Part shown: positions 8,132 to 16,124 of the stretch, one piece after another
Layout of the letters: every line of letters begins with the position of its first letter
Numbering within the stretch: the first letter of the stretch is position 1
Assembly (NCBI GenBank): GCA_036525795.1
Contig: DATCZS010000016.1
Coordinates: 1 to 21,215, forward strand
DNA: 21,215 nt
Direction of reading: 5' to 3'
Source of the DNA: DATCZS01 sp036525795
Lineage (GTDB): Bacteria > Actinomycetota > Acidimicrobiia > Spongiisociales > ZC4RG35
The notes under the pieces: model-generated
Databases searched by the model: none
The model's input: only the letters and a program-made list of their open reading frames with translations
What the model was told of the DNA's origin: nothing
Program-made: the position numbers and the translations under genes

Positions 8132-8137
8132 TAGGTT
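8132..8137 (+). promoter_or_regulatory. Putative -10 element for the HAD phosphatase gene
   Basis: TAGGTT followed by 6 bases and then the ATG at 8144. It fits the start-proximal TAnnnT pattern. The intervening GGAG is only 2 bases from the ATG, too close for a normal ribosome site. The longer string GGTTGGAGC also occurs at 8031-8039. Confidence 0.38.
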
Positions 8138-8143
8138 GGAGCC

Positions 8144-8926
8144 ATGGCCGGCGCCGCATTCTTCGACCTCGACCGCACCCTGATCTCGGGTGCCTCCGTG
8201 TTCCCCTTTGCGGTTCAGGCGTGGAGGCAGGGGCTGGTGAGGAATGGCGAGATCGCCCGGTGGGCCGTCTCGGCGATCTCGTTCAAGCTGATCGGGGACA
8301 ACGGTGACGACCGCTCCGACCGCATCAGGAGCGAGTTCCTCAGCCGGGTCTCGGGCGTCTCCGTGTCCCGACTCGAGGACGTCGGCAGGGAGATGCTCCC
8401 GGGGTTGGTGCAGGATGTGCGACCGGAGTCGAAGCGCCTCGTGAAGATGCACCACGATGCCGGCCGAGACACCTGGATCGTCTCCGCCTCGCCACACGGC
8501 ATCGTCACCTACCTCGCCGAGGCGTTGGGGATGACCGGCGGGGTGGGCACGAAGGGCGTGGTCGTGGAAGGTCACTACACGTCCGACCTCGACGGACCCT
8601 TCGTGTACGGGGCGGGCAAGGCAGAGGCGATCGTGGCTCTGGCCGAGGATCGGGGCTATGACCTGAAGCTCTGCTACGCCTATTCGGATTCGATCTCCGA
8701 TCTCCCCATGCTGGAGGCGGTCGGCCATCCGGTGGCGGTCAATCCCGACTCGTCGCTGGAGGACCTCGCCTACGAGAGGGGCTGGCCCGTCGTGATCTTC
8801 GCCCGCAAGACCAAGCGGGTGCTGGCGCTCGGATCGGCAGGAGCCTCGAGCATCGGCTTGACCGCCGGCGCCTACCTCCTGGGCCGGCGCCACGGTCGGG
8901 TCTCCGAACAGATCAAGCGGCCGTGA
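8144..8926 (+). CDS. HAD-IB family hydrolase (SerB-like phosphatase) with C-terminal membrane helix
   Basis: A 260-residue HAD-superfamily phosphatase, subclass IB. All four motifs are visible: motif I FFDLDRTL with nucleophile D8 and acid/base D10; motif II S114 in WIVSASPHG; motif III K159 in GAGKAEAI; motif IV YSDSISDLPML with D182 and D186 for Mg2+. The helical cap lies between motifs I and II (about 20-100), as in phosphoserine phosphatase-like enzymes. Residues about 226-247 are a hydrophobic Ala/Gly-rich helix followed by GRRHGR, which suggests a C-terminal membrane anchor with the enzyme domain in the cytosol. The substrate is unknown; phosphoserine is possible, but proteins of this group also act on lipid or sugar phosphates. 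It lies 122 bases after the photolyase gene and appears to have its own promoter. The protein ends at a strong hairpin shared with the convergent gene. Confidence 0.9.
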   Translation: MAGAAFFDLDRTLISGASVFPFAVQAWRQGLVRNGEIARWAVSAISFKLIGDNGDDRSDRIRSEFLSRVSGVSVSRLEDVGREMLPGLVQDVRPESKRLVKMHHDAGRDTWIVSASPHGIVTYLAEALGMTGGVGTKGVVVEGHYTSDLDGPFVYGAGKAEAIVALAEDRGYDLKLCYAYSDSISDLPMLEAVGHPVAVNPDSSLEDLAYERGWPVVIFARKTKRVLALGSAGASSIGLTAGAYLLGRRHGRVSEQIKRP

Positions 8927-8979
8927 CCGGCGCCCCCTGGCGCACCGGGAAACCGGTTGACGGCTGACCCCGGACGCGA

Positions 8980-9008
8980 ATCGAGGGGGCTGGGCAAACC
9001 CCCTCGAT
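8980..9008. terminator. Bidirectional terminator hairpin between convergent genes
   Basis: A perfect 10-bp stem (8980-8989 ATCGAGGGGG with 8999-9008 CCCCCTCGAT) and a 9-base loop. It lies between the plus-strand HAD gene (ends 8926) and the minus-strand membrane protein gene (ends 9022), so it can terminate both. No T-run follows on either strand. Confidence 0.7.
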
Positions 9009-9021
9009 CGCTTGGATGGGA

Positions 9022-9369
9022 CTACACGATCCAGGTGATCAAGAAGATCACTGCGCACGTGAGGGACACGAGCGCGAGAACGATGCCCGTGAGCACCGTC
9101 GGCGAGTAGCCGTCATCCTCCAGGAAGCTCCGCCTGGCGAGCCACGCGAATGACGCGGCGAGGAACAGCCCGGCCAGGGCGAAGGCTCCCAGATACCACC
9201 CCTCTCCCAAACCCCCGAAGAGCCAGGTGTCGGGTGCAGAACGCATGTACACACCCGCCGCCGCCGCCAGGATTCCGATGGCGCCCGGCCACCACTCCCG
9301 GCGATTGACCCTGTACTTGTTTGCTGGACCGGTGATCTCGACGTGCACCTGCTCTCGCAGCTGTGTCAT
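9022..9369 (-). CDS. Small membrane protein of unknown function, three predicted helices
   Basis: A 115-residue protein I do not recognise. It has a short hydrophilic N-terminus (MTQLREQVHVEITGPANKYR), a WWPGAIGILAAAAGVY segment (about 27-44), a second hydrophobic segment (about 61-81) ending before ARRSFLEDDGY, and a third filling the C terminus (about 92-115, ending ITWIV). I chose ATG 9369 because GGGAGGTGA lies directly upstream at good spacing. A TTG 15 bases earlier would put the ribosome site inside the gene. It lies 121 bases downstream of the P-type ATPase gene on the same strand, so it may share its transcript. A role as an accessory or regulatory subunit of that pump is conceivable, but the only support is position and membrane topology. 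Confidence 0.75.
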   Translation of the reverse strand: MTQLREQVHVEITGPANKYRVNRREWWPGAIGILAAAAGVYMRSAPDTWLFGGLGEGWYLGAFALAGLFLAASFAWLARRSFLEDDGYSPTVLTGIVLALVSLTCAVIFLITWIV

Positions 9370-9490
9370 GTCACCTCCCATCAACGAGCAACGGGGGATG
9401 CCCCACCGACAGCGTGCCGCGATTCGTCGCTGCGGTCATCGGGGCATTCGGCACTTTCCTGGCCGGTTCGGTGAATCGCCTCGGTCCTGG

Positions 9491-12148
9491 TCAGTCGCTG
9501 CTCGCCGACCCGTTTCCCCGGTGACGCCGGATCCACACCTTCGCCGCGTCGATCACGAGGAACGGTCCGATCGCTCCGACCAGAACCGTCCACCACGCCG
9601 CCAGGTCGGTGGCCTCCGAACGGAGCAGCTGCTGTCCCAGTTCGGTCTGGACCGCGATTGCGTGGATCGCCGCCGACCCCACCAGGGCGCCGACCAGCCA
9701 TCGGTTGCGAATGGGGGTGCGAAACACGGACCGGTGCTGCGCCCGAACGCTGAGGGCATGGAACAGCTGGACGATGACCAGGGTGGTGAACCCGAGCGTA
9801 CGGGCAACCTCCCACGGGTCCTGGCGGACGTGGGCCGACCATGCGAACACGAGCAACGGCCCGGCGGCGAGGAGCGCACCCTGCCACAGCAGGCGGATCT
9901 GGTGGGCTCTGGCGAGCATGTTGCGGTCGGACCGGATCGGTCCGTCCATGAGGCCCGGCGCCGGAGGGTCGATCCCGAGGGCGAGGGCAGGAAGGCCATC
10001 AGTGACCAGGTTGACCCACAGCAGCTGGACTGCGAGCAGGGGCTCTCCGAACGAGGCAAACACCACCGACCCGATCAGCATCACGAAGATCTCGGAGATG
10101 TTGGCGGCGAGCAGGAAGTAGACCACCTGACGCAGGTTGGAGAAGATGGCCCTGCCGCGCTCGACTGCGCGGACGATGGTGGCGAAGTTGTCGTCGGCGA
10201 GCACCACATCCGACGCCTGCTTGGACACCTCCGTGCCGCTCCCCATGGAGACCCCGATGTCGGCTCGCCGGAGGGCGGGGGCGTCGTTGACGCCGTCGCC
10301 GGTCATCGCCACGATCCGTCCCCGCGCCTGCCATGCGTCGACGATCGCCACCTTGTCGGCAGGCTCCACCCGGGCGAACACCCCGATGGTGTCGATGTCC
10401 CGTTCCAACTCGTCCGGACTCATCGAGGAGAGGTCGGACCCCGAAACCACAGACCTGCCATCGATCATCCGAAGCTCGTCGCCGATCGAGCATGCCGTCA
10501 CGGCGTGGTCGCCGGTGACCATCACCACCTCGATTCCCGCCCGGCGAGCGGCGTCCACCGCCGGCGGCACCTCTTCTCGGAGTTCGTCGCTCATCCCGGC
10601 GATCGCCACGAACACCAGATCACGCTCCGGGTCGCCGTCCGTCATCTCGACCAGCCGGTAGGCCATGGCCAGGGTCCGCAGTCCACGGCCTGCCATCTCG
10701 GTCGCCTGGGCGAGGAGCTCGGCAGCGTCGTCCCGATGGAGCGGCTGTGGTCCGTCCGGGGTCAACCTCTGGGTGCACCGCTCCAGGATTCGCTCGGGGG
10801 CGCCCTTGGTCGCGATCAGCACCTCCTCGCCCCATCGGTGCACGGTGGTCATCCGCTTGCGGTCCGAGTCGAACGCCAGCTCGTCGATACGCGGGTGCCG
10901 GTTCCGTATCGCTGAGGCGTCGACGATCGGGCCGTCAACGGACTCGAAGAGGGCGATCTCTGTGGCATCACCGATCAGACCCCGGTCGGTCTCGCGAACG
11001 TCGTTGCACAGCGCGTTCACCGTGCCGTACCAGCCGACCTCCGAGTCCACGCGGTCGGTGGCCAGCGCCTCGCGGCTGCGGCGCCTGCCCGAGGCGAATG
11101 CCACTTCGTGCACGCGCATCTCGTTGCGGGTGAGCGTGCCGGTCTTGTCCGTGCAGATGACCTCGGCCGCGCCGAGCGCCTCGACTGCGGTGAGACGGCG
11201 GACGATCGCGTGTTCGGCGGCCATCTCGCGCACCCCGCGAGCCAGGGTGATGGTGGTCACGGCAGGCAGACCTTCGGGGATGGCGGCGACCGCCAGCGCC
11301 ACCGCCGTCAGGAACATCGACTCCAGCTCCCAGCCGTTGAGGGTCCCGACTGTGAAGACGCCGATCGCCGCCAGACCGGCGAATGCGGCGATGCGGCGGC
11401 CCGTACGCGCCAGCTCGAGTTGAAGCGGGGTGTCCGGCTCTTCCTCGCCGAGCAGCTCTGCGATCGCTCCCATTTCGGTCTTCTGGCCGACGGCGGTCAC
11501 GACGGCGGTGCCGCGGCCACCCGCCACCACGGTCCCTGCGTGCACCATGTTGCGACGGTCGGCGACCCCGGTGCCGGCATCAACCGGTGCGACCGTCTTG
11601 GCCACCGGGAGCGACTCCCCGGTGAGGGCTGATTCATCCACCGTCAGCCGGAACGACTCGACCACTCGTGCGTCGGCTGCCACCTGGTCTCCGGCGGCGA
11701 GCTCCAGGACATCACCCAGCACCACCTCGTCTGCCGGGATCTGGCGGGGCCGTCCGGACCTCAGCACCGCCGCGCGCGGCGCCGCCAGCTCCTTCAGCTC
11801 TGCCAGGGCCGTTTCCGCCCCCATCTCCTGGGTGAATCCGATCACGGTGTTCAGGATGACGATCGCCATGATCACGGTCGCCTCGAGCAGATCACCCAGG
11901 AGGAGCCCGCTGATCACGGCCGCCCCTATGAGGATCCACGTGAGAAGGTCGGCGAACTGCCGGAGGAGCAGCCGGAGCGTGCCGGGCCCCTCCTCGGTCG
12001 CGATCTCGTTGGGACCGTCCCGCTCGAGGCGCCGGGAGGCCTCCGCCTCGGTGAGCCCCGTCTGGAGATCGCTGTCGACGGCTGCGGCAACCTCTGCGAC
12101 CTCGAGGGCGTAGACGGGAAGGCGGAGGTCGACGTCCGTGCTCGTCAT
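9491..12148 (-). CDS. P2-type cation-transporting ATPase (Ca2+/Mn2+-like, SPCA/PMR1-type site)
   Basis: An 885-residue P-type ATPase with the complete P2 layout: cation_ATPase_N, actuator loop TGES (176-179), M4 PEGLP (291-295), phosphorylation motif CTDKTGTLT with D334, nucleotide domain KGAPE (448-452), hinge TGDGVNDAP (616-624) and six C-terminal helices. By alignment to SERCA, the site II ligands are kept: E309 is E292, N796 is N713 and D800 is D717. The M5 N768/E771 pair is N683/E686, but E908 of site I is Q794. One ion per cycle, as in SPCA/PMR1 and some bacterial Ca2+ pumps, is the likely stoichiometry. Direction should be cytosol to outside, for Ca2+ and possibly Mn2+. The start is ATG at 12148 with a weak GAGCGG upstream. 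A 121-base gap follows before the small membrane protein gene. Confidence 0.95.
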   Translation of the reverse strand: MTSTDVDLRLPVYALEVAEVAAAVDSDLQTGLTEAEASRRLERDGPNEIATEEGPGTLRLLLRQFADLLTWILIGAAVISGLLLGDLLEATVIMAIVILNTVIGFTQEMGAETALAELKELAAPRAAVLRSGRPRQIPADEVVLGDVLELAAGDQVAADARVVESFRLTVDESALTGESLPVAKTVAPVDAGTGVADRRNMVHAGTVVAGGRGTAVVTAVGQKTEMGAIAELLGEEEPDTPLQLELARTGRRIAAFAGLAAIGVFTVGTLNGWELESMFLTAVALAVAAIPEGLPAVTTITLARGVREMAAEHAIVRRLTAVEALGAAEVICTDKTGTLTRNEMRVHEVAFASGRRRSREALATDRVDSEVGWYGTVNALCNDVRETDRGLIGDATEIALFESVDGPIVDASAIRNRHPRIDELAFDSDRKRMTTVHRWGEEVLIATKGAPERILERCTQRLTPDGPQPLHRDDAAELLAQATEMAGRGLRTLAMAYRLVEMTDGDPERDLVFVAIAGMSDELREEVPPAVDAARRAGIEVVMVTGDHAVTACSIGDELRMIDGRSVVSGSDLSSMSPDELERDIDTIGVFARVEPADKVAIVDAWQARGRIVAMTGDGVNDAPALRRADIGVSMGSGTEVSKQASDVVLADDNFATIVRAVERGRAIFSNLRQVVYFLLAANISEIFVMLIGSVVFASFGEPLLAVQLLWVNLVTDGLPALALGIDPPAPGLMDGPIRSDRNMLARAHQIRLLWQGALLAAGPLLVFAWSAHVRQDPWEVARTLGFTTLVIVQLFHALSVRAQHRSVFRTPIRNRWLVGALVGSAAIHAIAVQTELGQQLLRSEATDLAAWWTVLVGAIGPFLVIDAAKVWIRRHRGNGSASSD

Positions 12149-12234
12149 GTCCGCTCGAACTCGTCGGAGCCCGAGCCCGCTTTGGCTGATCGGATGTCCC
12201 TCGGTGGGCGACGCATCAACTGGCTCACCATCGG

Positions 12235-12268
12235 CCGTTCACCTTCCCACGCTACGGAGGGTGAACGG
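12235..12268. terminator. Long inverted repeat between the acyl-CoA ligase and ATPase genes
   Basis: A 13-bp stem (12235-12247 with 12256-12268, one G-U pair) and an 8-base loop. It lies 71 bases beyond the ligase stop and 87 bases before the ATPase start, both on the minus strand. The simplest reading is a ligase terminator. Because no T-run follows and the ATPase start is near, a structured ATPase leader or an operator is also possible. Confidence 0.5.
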
Positions 12269-12338
12269 GCGGGTGCCAGTCCCGAACGGCCTCGCGCCGA
12301 TGGGCTTCCGACGGGTTGTGCCCGGTATCCGGCGGGGC

Positions 12339-14129
12339 CTACTCGGTGTAGATCTCGTCGATCACCGACTGGTAGTGGCTGGCCACGACCGTGCGCTTGA
12401 CCTTGAGGGTGGGAGTCAGTTCTCCTCCCTCGATGGTGAAGTCGACCGGCAGGATTCGGAACCTGCGGATCGATTCGGCCTTCGACACGGCCCGGTTGGC
12501 CTCGTCGATCGCTTCCTGAATCTCCGCGTTCAGATCGGGGTCGTCCACATTGTCCAGCAGCGATCCGGACTTGCCGTTCGCCTCCGCCCATCGCGGGTAC
12601 TCGTCGACGTCGATCGTGATGAGCGTGGCGATGAAGGGCTGATTGTCGCCGACCACCATCGCCTGGCTGATGAGGGGGTGGGCGCGGAGCCGATCCTCGA
12701 GAACAGCCGGCGCCACGTTCTTGCCTCCGGCCGTGACGATCAGCTCTTTCTTGCGGCCGGTGATGCGCAGGAATCCCTGATTGTCCAGCTCGCCGATGTC
12801 ACCGGAATGGAACCACCCGTCGGAGTCGAACGCCTCGTCGGTGGCCTCCGTATTCCGCCAGTAGCCGCCGTAGACGTTGGCACCCTGGATGAGGACCTCG
12901 CCGTCGTCGGCGATCCGGATCGTGACACCGGGGATCGGCAGCCCGACCGATCCGATCTCGATCGCATCGGGACGGTTCACGGTCGAGCCGGCGGTCGTCT
13001 CGGTCAGGCCGTAGCCTTCGAGCACGGTGACGCCGATCGCCGAGTAGAAGTGTCCGAGCCGGGCACCCAGCGGGGCACCCCCGGAGATCGCCCATTTCAG
13101 TCGACCCCCGAAGAGGTCCCGCAGCTTGGTGTACACCAGCTTGTCGAACAGCCCGTGCAAGACCTTGGTCTTGAGGGCGACCTTGCCTGCCTGAGCCTGC
13201 TCCGAGTACTCGATGGCGGTGTTGGCCGCAAGCGTGAAGATCTTTCCCTTGCCCTCGGCATTGGCCTTGCTCACCGCCCCGTTGTAGATCTTCTCGAACA
13301 CGCGTGGGACCGAGAACATCCAGGTCGGACGCACCATCTGGAGTTCCTCGAGGAGGTAGGGGACCCCGTTCGAGTAGTTGATCTTGCCGCCCTGGTTGAT
13401 GCATCCGACCTGTACCAGCCGGGCGAAGATGTGGGCGAGCGGGAGGAACATCAGGGTCGACGATTGGGGGTTGATCACCTCGTCGGTGATGCTCTCGACC
13501 TGGCGGGACGTCCACACGAAGTTGCCTATCGACAGCACGCATCCCTTGGGACGTCCGGTGGTGCCGGAGGTGTAGACGAGGGTCGCAAGGTCGTCCTGGG
13601 TGACCGATCGCGAGCGGTCCATCACCTGCTCGTCCGAATAGGAGGCTCCGGACTCGATCAGTGACTCCAGGCCACCGGATTCGAGGCTCACCACGTGCTC
13701 GCACGTTCCGAGTTCGGCCGCCTTCTCCAGGTAGACCTTCTTCAGATCATCGGATGCACAGATGATCGCCTTGGCCCCCGAGTCGCCGACGATCCACTCG
13801 ACCTGATCGGGCGAGGACGTCTCGTAGATCGTGACGGTGGCGCACCCGGCAGTCCAGATGGCGTAGTCGAGCACGGTGAACTCGTAGCGCGTGGGGGAGA
13901 AGAGGCACACTCTGTCCCCCTTCTCGAGCCCCAGGCTCATGAGGCCGGCTGCGACCCGCCGGACGGTCTCGGCGAACTCGGCCACGGTGACGTCGATGAA
14001 GGGTCCGTCGCCTTTGCGATAGGCGCCCATCACGTGTCGCGGTTGGCGCGCCTCGAGGTCCCAGAGTCGCGTGGTGAGATTCTCGGACGGGTCGACCGTC
14101 ACGGCGCCGGGGCTCATGTACTCCTGCAA
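12339..14129 (-). CDS. fadD: Long-chain fatty-acid--CoA ligase (AMP-forming, FadD15-like)
   Basis: A 596-residue ANL-superfamily enzyme that converts fatty acid, ATP and CoA to acyl-CoA at the membrane/cytosol interface. Core motifs in order are: P-loop YTSGTTGRPKG (186-196), SVPRVFEK (273-280), A5 EGYGLTET (371-378), hinge region SGD (442-444), GRKKELIVTAGGKNVAP (458-474) and the C-terminal LTPTLKVKR with the probable catalytic Lys (K576). The length and N-terminal pattern fit the long-chain FadD15/FACL group. I placed the start at TTG 14129, which has GGGAGGAG at ideal distance and gives an N-terminus matching the family. ATG 14117, with AGGAG only 3 bases away, is the alternative and is four residues shorter. 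It lies next to the crotonase/PqqB-like pair, so it fits fatty-acid oxidation, though it appears to have its own promoter. Confidence 0.94.
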   Translation of the reverse strand: MQEYMSPGAVTVDPSENLTTRLWDLEARQPRHVMGAYRKGDGPFIDVTVAEFAETVRRVAAGLMSLGLEKGDRVCLFSPTRYEFTVLDYAIWTAGCATVTIYETSSPDQVEWIVGDSGAKAIICASDDLKKVYLEKAAELGTCEHVVSLESGGLESLIESGASYSDEQVMDRSRSVTQDDLATLVYTSGTTGRPKGCVLSIGNFVWTSRQVESITDEVINPQSSTLMFLPLAHIFARLVQVGCINQGGKINYSNGVPYLLEELQMVRPTWMFSVPRVFEKIYNGAVSKANAEGKGKIFTLAANTAIEYSEQAQAGKVALKTKVLHGLFDKLVYTKLRDLFGGRLKWAISGGAPLGARLGHFYSAIGVTVLEGYGLTETTAGSTVNRPDAIEIGSVGLPIPGVTIRIADDGEVLIQGANVYGGYWRNTEATDEAFDSDGWFHSGDIGELDNQGFLRITGRKKELIVTAGGKNVAPAVLEDRLRAHPLISQAMVVGDNQPFIATLITIDVDEYPRWAEANGKSGSLLDNVDDPDLNAEIQEAIDEANRAVSKAESIRRFRILPVDFTIEGGELTPTLKVKRTVVASHYQSVIDEIYTE

Positions 14130-14154
14130 GCTGCTCCTCCCGAGGAATACGCCG

Positions 14155-14160
14155 ATGGTA
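14155..14160 (-). promoter_or_regulatory. Putative -10 element of the acyl-CoA ligase gene
   Basis: On the minus strand TACCAT lies 25 bases upstream of the TTG start. This would give a leader of about 18 bases containing the GGGAGGAG ribosome site. No good -35 is visible. Confidence 0.28.
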
Positions 14161-14313
14161 GCGGTCCCGGCGGCGGTCCACCCGGGAGGACGGTGCCCAT
14201 GCCCGTCGATGCTGCGTCGGGAGGGCCCTGTGCGCCGTCGTCTCGAGTGACAGGCGGTCGCCGCGGGAGCTCACCCGACTCGAACCGGCACCGATACCCG
14301 GCCCCGGGCGCCA

Positions 14314-14345
14314 CGCACCCGATGCCGGCCGGTGCGCCGGGTGCG
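14314..14345 (-). terminator. Hairpin just after the PqqB-like gene
   Basis: A perfect 8-bp stem (14314-14321 CGCACCCG with 14338-14345 CGGGTGCG) starts 4 bases beyond the stop codon of the minus-strand PqqB-like gene. There is no T-run, and the 16-base loop can form further GC pairs. The rest of the 219-base gap up to the ligase gene shows nothing else that I can call except the ligase -10 candidate. Confidence 0.35.
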
Positions 14346-14348
14346 GCC

Positions 14349-15146
14349 CTACACCACCACGGTCAAACCGTCGTGGGCGACTTCGAAGCCGGCTTCCAGC
14401 ACGAGCTCGGTCTCGGGCGAAGCGGGGTCGCACAGGGGGTTGGTGTGGTTGAGGTGGGTGAGGACGATCCTGGTGCCGATGTCGGAGAAACGCTCGATGG
14501 TGTCTGTGACCAGCGGATGGGGGATCTCGGCGATCGGCCGGCCCGCAATCTCGTCCGCCGACCAGAACGAGGCATCCACGAACGCCACCCGGTGTTGCTG
14601 GATCACCGACCGGGCGTCGTCCCACTGATCCCAGTCGTCGATGTCGGGAACGTAGAGCAGGTTCCCGTCCACCGAGATTGCGACGGTGTCTGTGTACTCG
14701 GCGCGGTGGGGTACCGGAACGAGGTCGATGGTGTGCTCGCCCCACCGGTGGTGTGTCCCGCTCCGCACGTCGAGGTTGGCGTTCCACACGAGCTGGTCCC
14801 AGGGGGCGTTCGAAGAGAGGTGGCGGGCCATCGACTCGGTTACGAAACACGGCAACCCGGTGGCATCGGCAGCCTCCCGGCCGAGGTGGACCAGACCGGC
14901 GTAGTGACCCATGTGGGCATGGGTGAGCGCCACCGCATCCGGGAGGGACTCGAATGGCCACCACTGGACCCGAAAGTCGGGAGTCACGTCGAGAACCATC
15001 CGCAGACCGTCGGCGAACTCGGCGAGGAGGGACGAGGCGGTCCGTTCCGGTATCGACCCCTCCCGGGCCGCCAGGTCGTTGGGGTGGATGGAGCCCACCT
15101 GTGGCAGACCGCCGTCCTGACCGGAGCCGAGGACTGTGACTTTCAC
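14349..15146 (-). CDS. PqqB-like metallo-beta-lactamase-fold hydrolase
   Basis: A 265-residue MBL-fold protein close to PqqB in pattern. It opens VTVLGSGQDGGLPQ. The metal motif is THAHMGH (75-81), where the usual Asp of HxHxDH is Gly (G80), as in PqqB. Other blocks are VPHRAEYTDTVA (145-156), LYVPDIDDWDQW (164-175) and LTHLNHTNPL (229-238). No pqqA, C, D or E gene is nearby, and PqqB-like proteins occur in many organisms without PQQ, so a PQQ role is not supported. A hydrolase or oxidoreductase acting on a small molecule is the most one can say. The start is GTG at 15146; earlier ATG and GTG codons in the other frames stop at once. It begins 16 bases after the crotonase stop on the same strand, so the two form an operon, and a link to acyl-CoA metabolism is plausible. 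Confidence 0.88.
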   Translation of the reverse strand: MKVTVLGSGQDGGLPQVGSIHPNDLAAREGSIPERTASSLLAEFADGLRMVLDVTPDFRVQWWPFESLPDAVALTHAHMGHYAGLVHLGREAADATGLPCFVTESMARHLSSNAPWDQLVWNANLDVRSGTHHRWGEHTIDLVPVPHRAEYTDTVAISVDGNLLYVPDIDDWDQWDDARSVIQQHRVAFVDASFWSADEIAGRPIAEIPHPLVTDTIERFSDIGTRIVLTHLNHTNPLCDPASPETELVLEAGFEVAHDGLTVVV

Positions 15147-15162
15147 GGCACCATGGTCCGTC

Positions 15163-15975
15163 TCACGTGCCGGTGTAGTCGGGGGGACGCTTCTGCATGA
15201 CAGCGGCCATGGCCTCCATCAGGTCGTTGCTCATCAGGAACGAGGTGTTCCACAGCGCGACGTGGTCGAGTGCAGCCCGGGTCGACATCCCTTCCTCGGC
15301 CTGCAGCACGGCCTTGATTCCCTGCACGACGAGCGGTGAGTTGGCTGCGATCTCCGCGGCCAGGGCGCGGGCGGCGGCGAACAGGTCGTCGACGGAGGCA
15401 TGGCTGCGGTTCACGAGTCCGATTCGCTCCGCCTCGCGGCCATCGATGTCACGGCCGGTGTACGCGAGCTCGGCGACGTGGCCCGGGGAGATCACCTTGG
15501 GGAGCCGCTGGATCGTGCCGACATCGGCCACCAGGCCCATCCTCGTCTCGCGGATTCCGATCGATGCGTCTGCGGTGGCGAGCCGGATGTCACACGCGGT
15601 GATGAGGTCCACTCCAGCCCCGAGGCAATAGCCGTGGATGGCGGCGATCACCGGCTTGGGGCAGGCCTCGAAGGCGGTCATCGTGCCTTGGAGTTCTCTG
15701 ACCAGCCGGTACATGTTCATCTTCCGGATGGCTTCGGACTCCCCCTGGTGGGTGTTGACGCGGGCCAGCATCTCGAGGTCGATGCCGACGGTGAAACAGT
15801 CTCCCCGTCCGGCGACCACCACGACCCGCACCTCGGGATCTGTCCCGAGATCGGCCACCGCCCGGGGAATGTCGGCCCACATGTCCTCACACAGGGCGTT
15901 CATCTTCTCGGGCCGGTTCAGCCACAGCCACCCGACGTGGTCCGCGACCTCGACCTCGACGTGCTCGTATCCCAT
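15163..15975 (-). CDS. Crotonase, probable delta(3,5)-delta(2,4)-dienoyl-CoA isomerase
   Basis: A 270-residue enoyl-CoA hydratase/isomerase family protein. The oxyanion-hole blocks are FTVGIDL (61-67) and HGYCLGAGVDLITACDIR (114-131). Catalytic acids D123, E143 and D151 sit 20 and 8 residues apart, the same spacing as D176, E196 and D204 of rat dienoyl-CoA isomerase (ECH1). The stretch GLVADVGTIQRLPKVI (147-162) is also ECH1-like. This points to isomerisation of 3,5-dienoyl-CoA to 2,4-dienoyl-CoA, needed to oxidise fatty acids with odd-numbered double bonds. The simple hydratase pair of glutamates is not seen. The start is ATG at 15975, with TATCCT exactly 7 bases upstream and no Shine-Dalgarno, suggesting a leaderless transcript. 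It is the first gene of a two-gene unit with the PqqB-like gene and diverges from the lipoprotein gene across 166 bases. Confidence 0.93.
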   Translation of the reverse strand: MGYEHVEVEVADHVGWLWLNRPEKMNALCEDMWADIPRAVADLGTDPEVRVVVVAGRGDCFTVGIDLEMLARVNTHQGESEAIRKMNMYRLVRELQGTMTAFEACPKPVIAAIHGYCLGAGVDLITACDIRLATADASIGIRETRMGLVADVGTIQRLPKVISPGHVAELAYTGRDIDGREAERIGLVNRSHASVDDLFAAARALAAEIAANSPLVVQGIKAVLQAEEGMSTRAALDHVALWNTSFLMSNDLMEAMAAVMQKRPPDYTGT

Positions 15976-15982
15976 GGCCGTG

Positions 15983-15988
15983 AGGATA
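15983..15988 (-). promoter_or_regulatory. Putative -10 element for a leaderless crotonase mRNA
   Basis: On the minus strand TATCCT is followed by 7 bases and the ATG at 15975. It is a good -10 match at the spacing for transcription starting on the A of the start codon. No clear -35 is seen. Confidence 0.45.
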
Positions 15989-16111
15989 CGTCACGTCGCG
16001 ATCGTCGCCACGCAGTGGCCCGACCCGCGGGGCGGCGCCCGACAGAGAGGACGAGACCCCTCCCGTCTGTGCCGGCGGACCGACGGGGACTCGGTTGCCT
16101 CGGCGGGTGCA

Positions 16112-16117
16112 TACCCT
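16112..16117 (+). promoter_or_regulatory. Putative -10 element of the serine-hydrolase lipoprotein gene
   Basis: TACCCT is followed by 7 bases and a GTG at 16125. The GTG opens a six-codon ORF rather than the main gene, so the mRNA would carry a leader of about 17 bases before the TTG at 16142. Confidence 0.4.
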
Positions 16118-16124
16118 GACGCCC

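Noticed and set aside
14349..15146. PQQ biosynthesis cluster
   Set aside because: The PqqB-like protein stands without pqqA, C, D or E, and PqqB-like proteins are common outside PQQ clusters.
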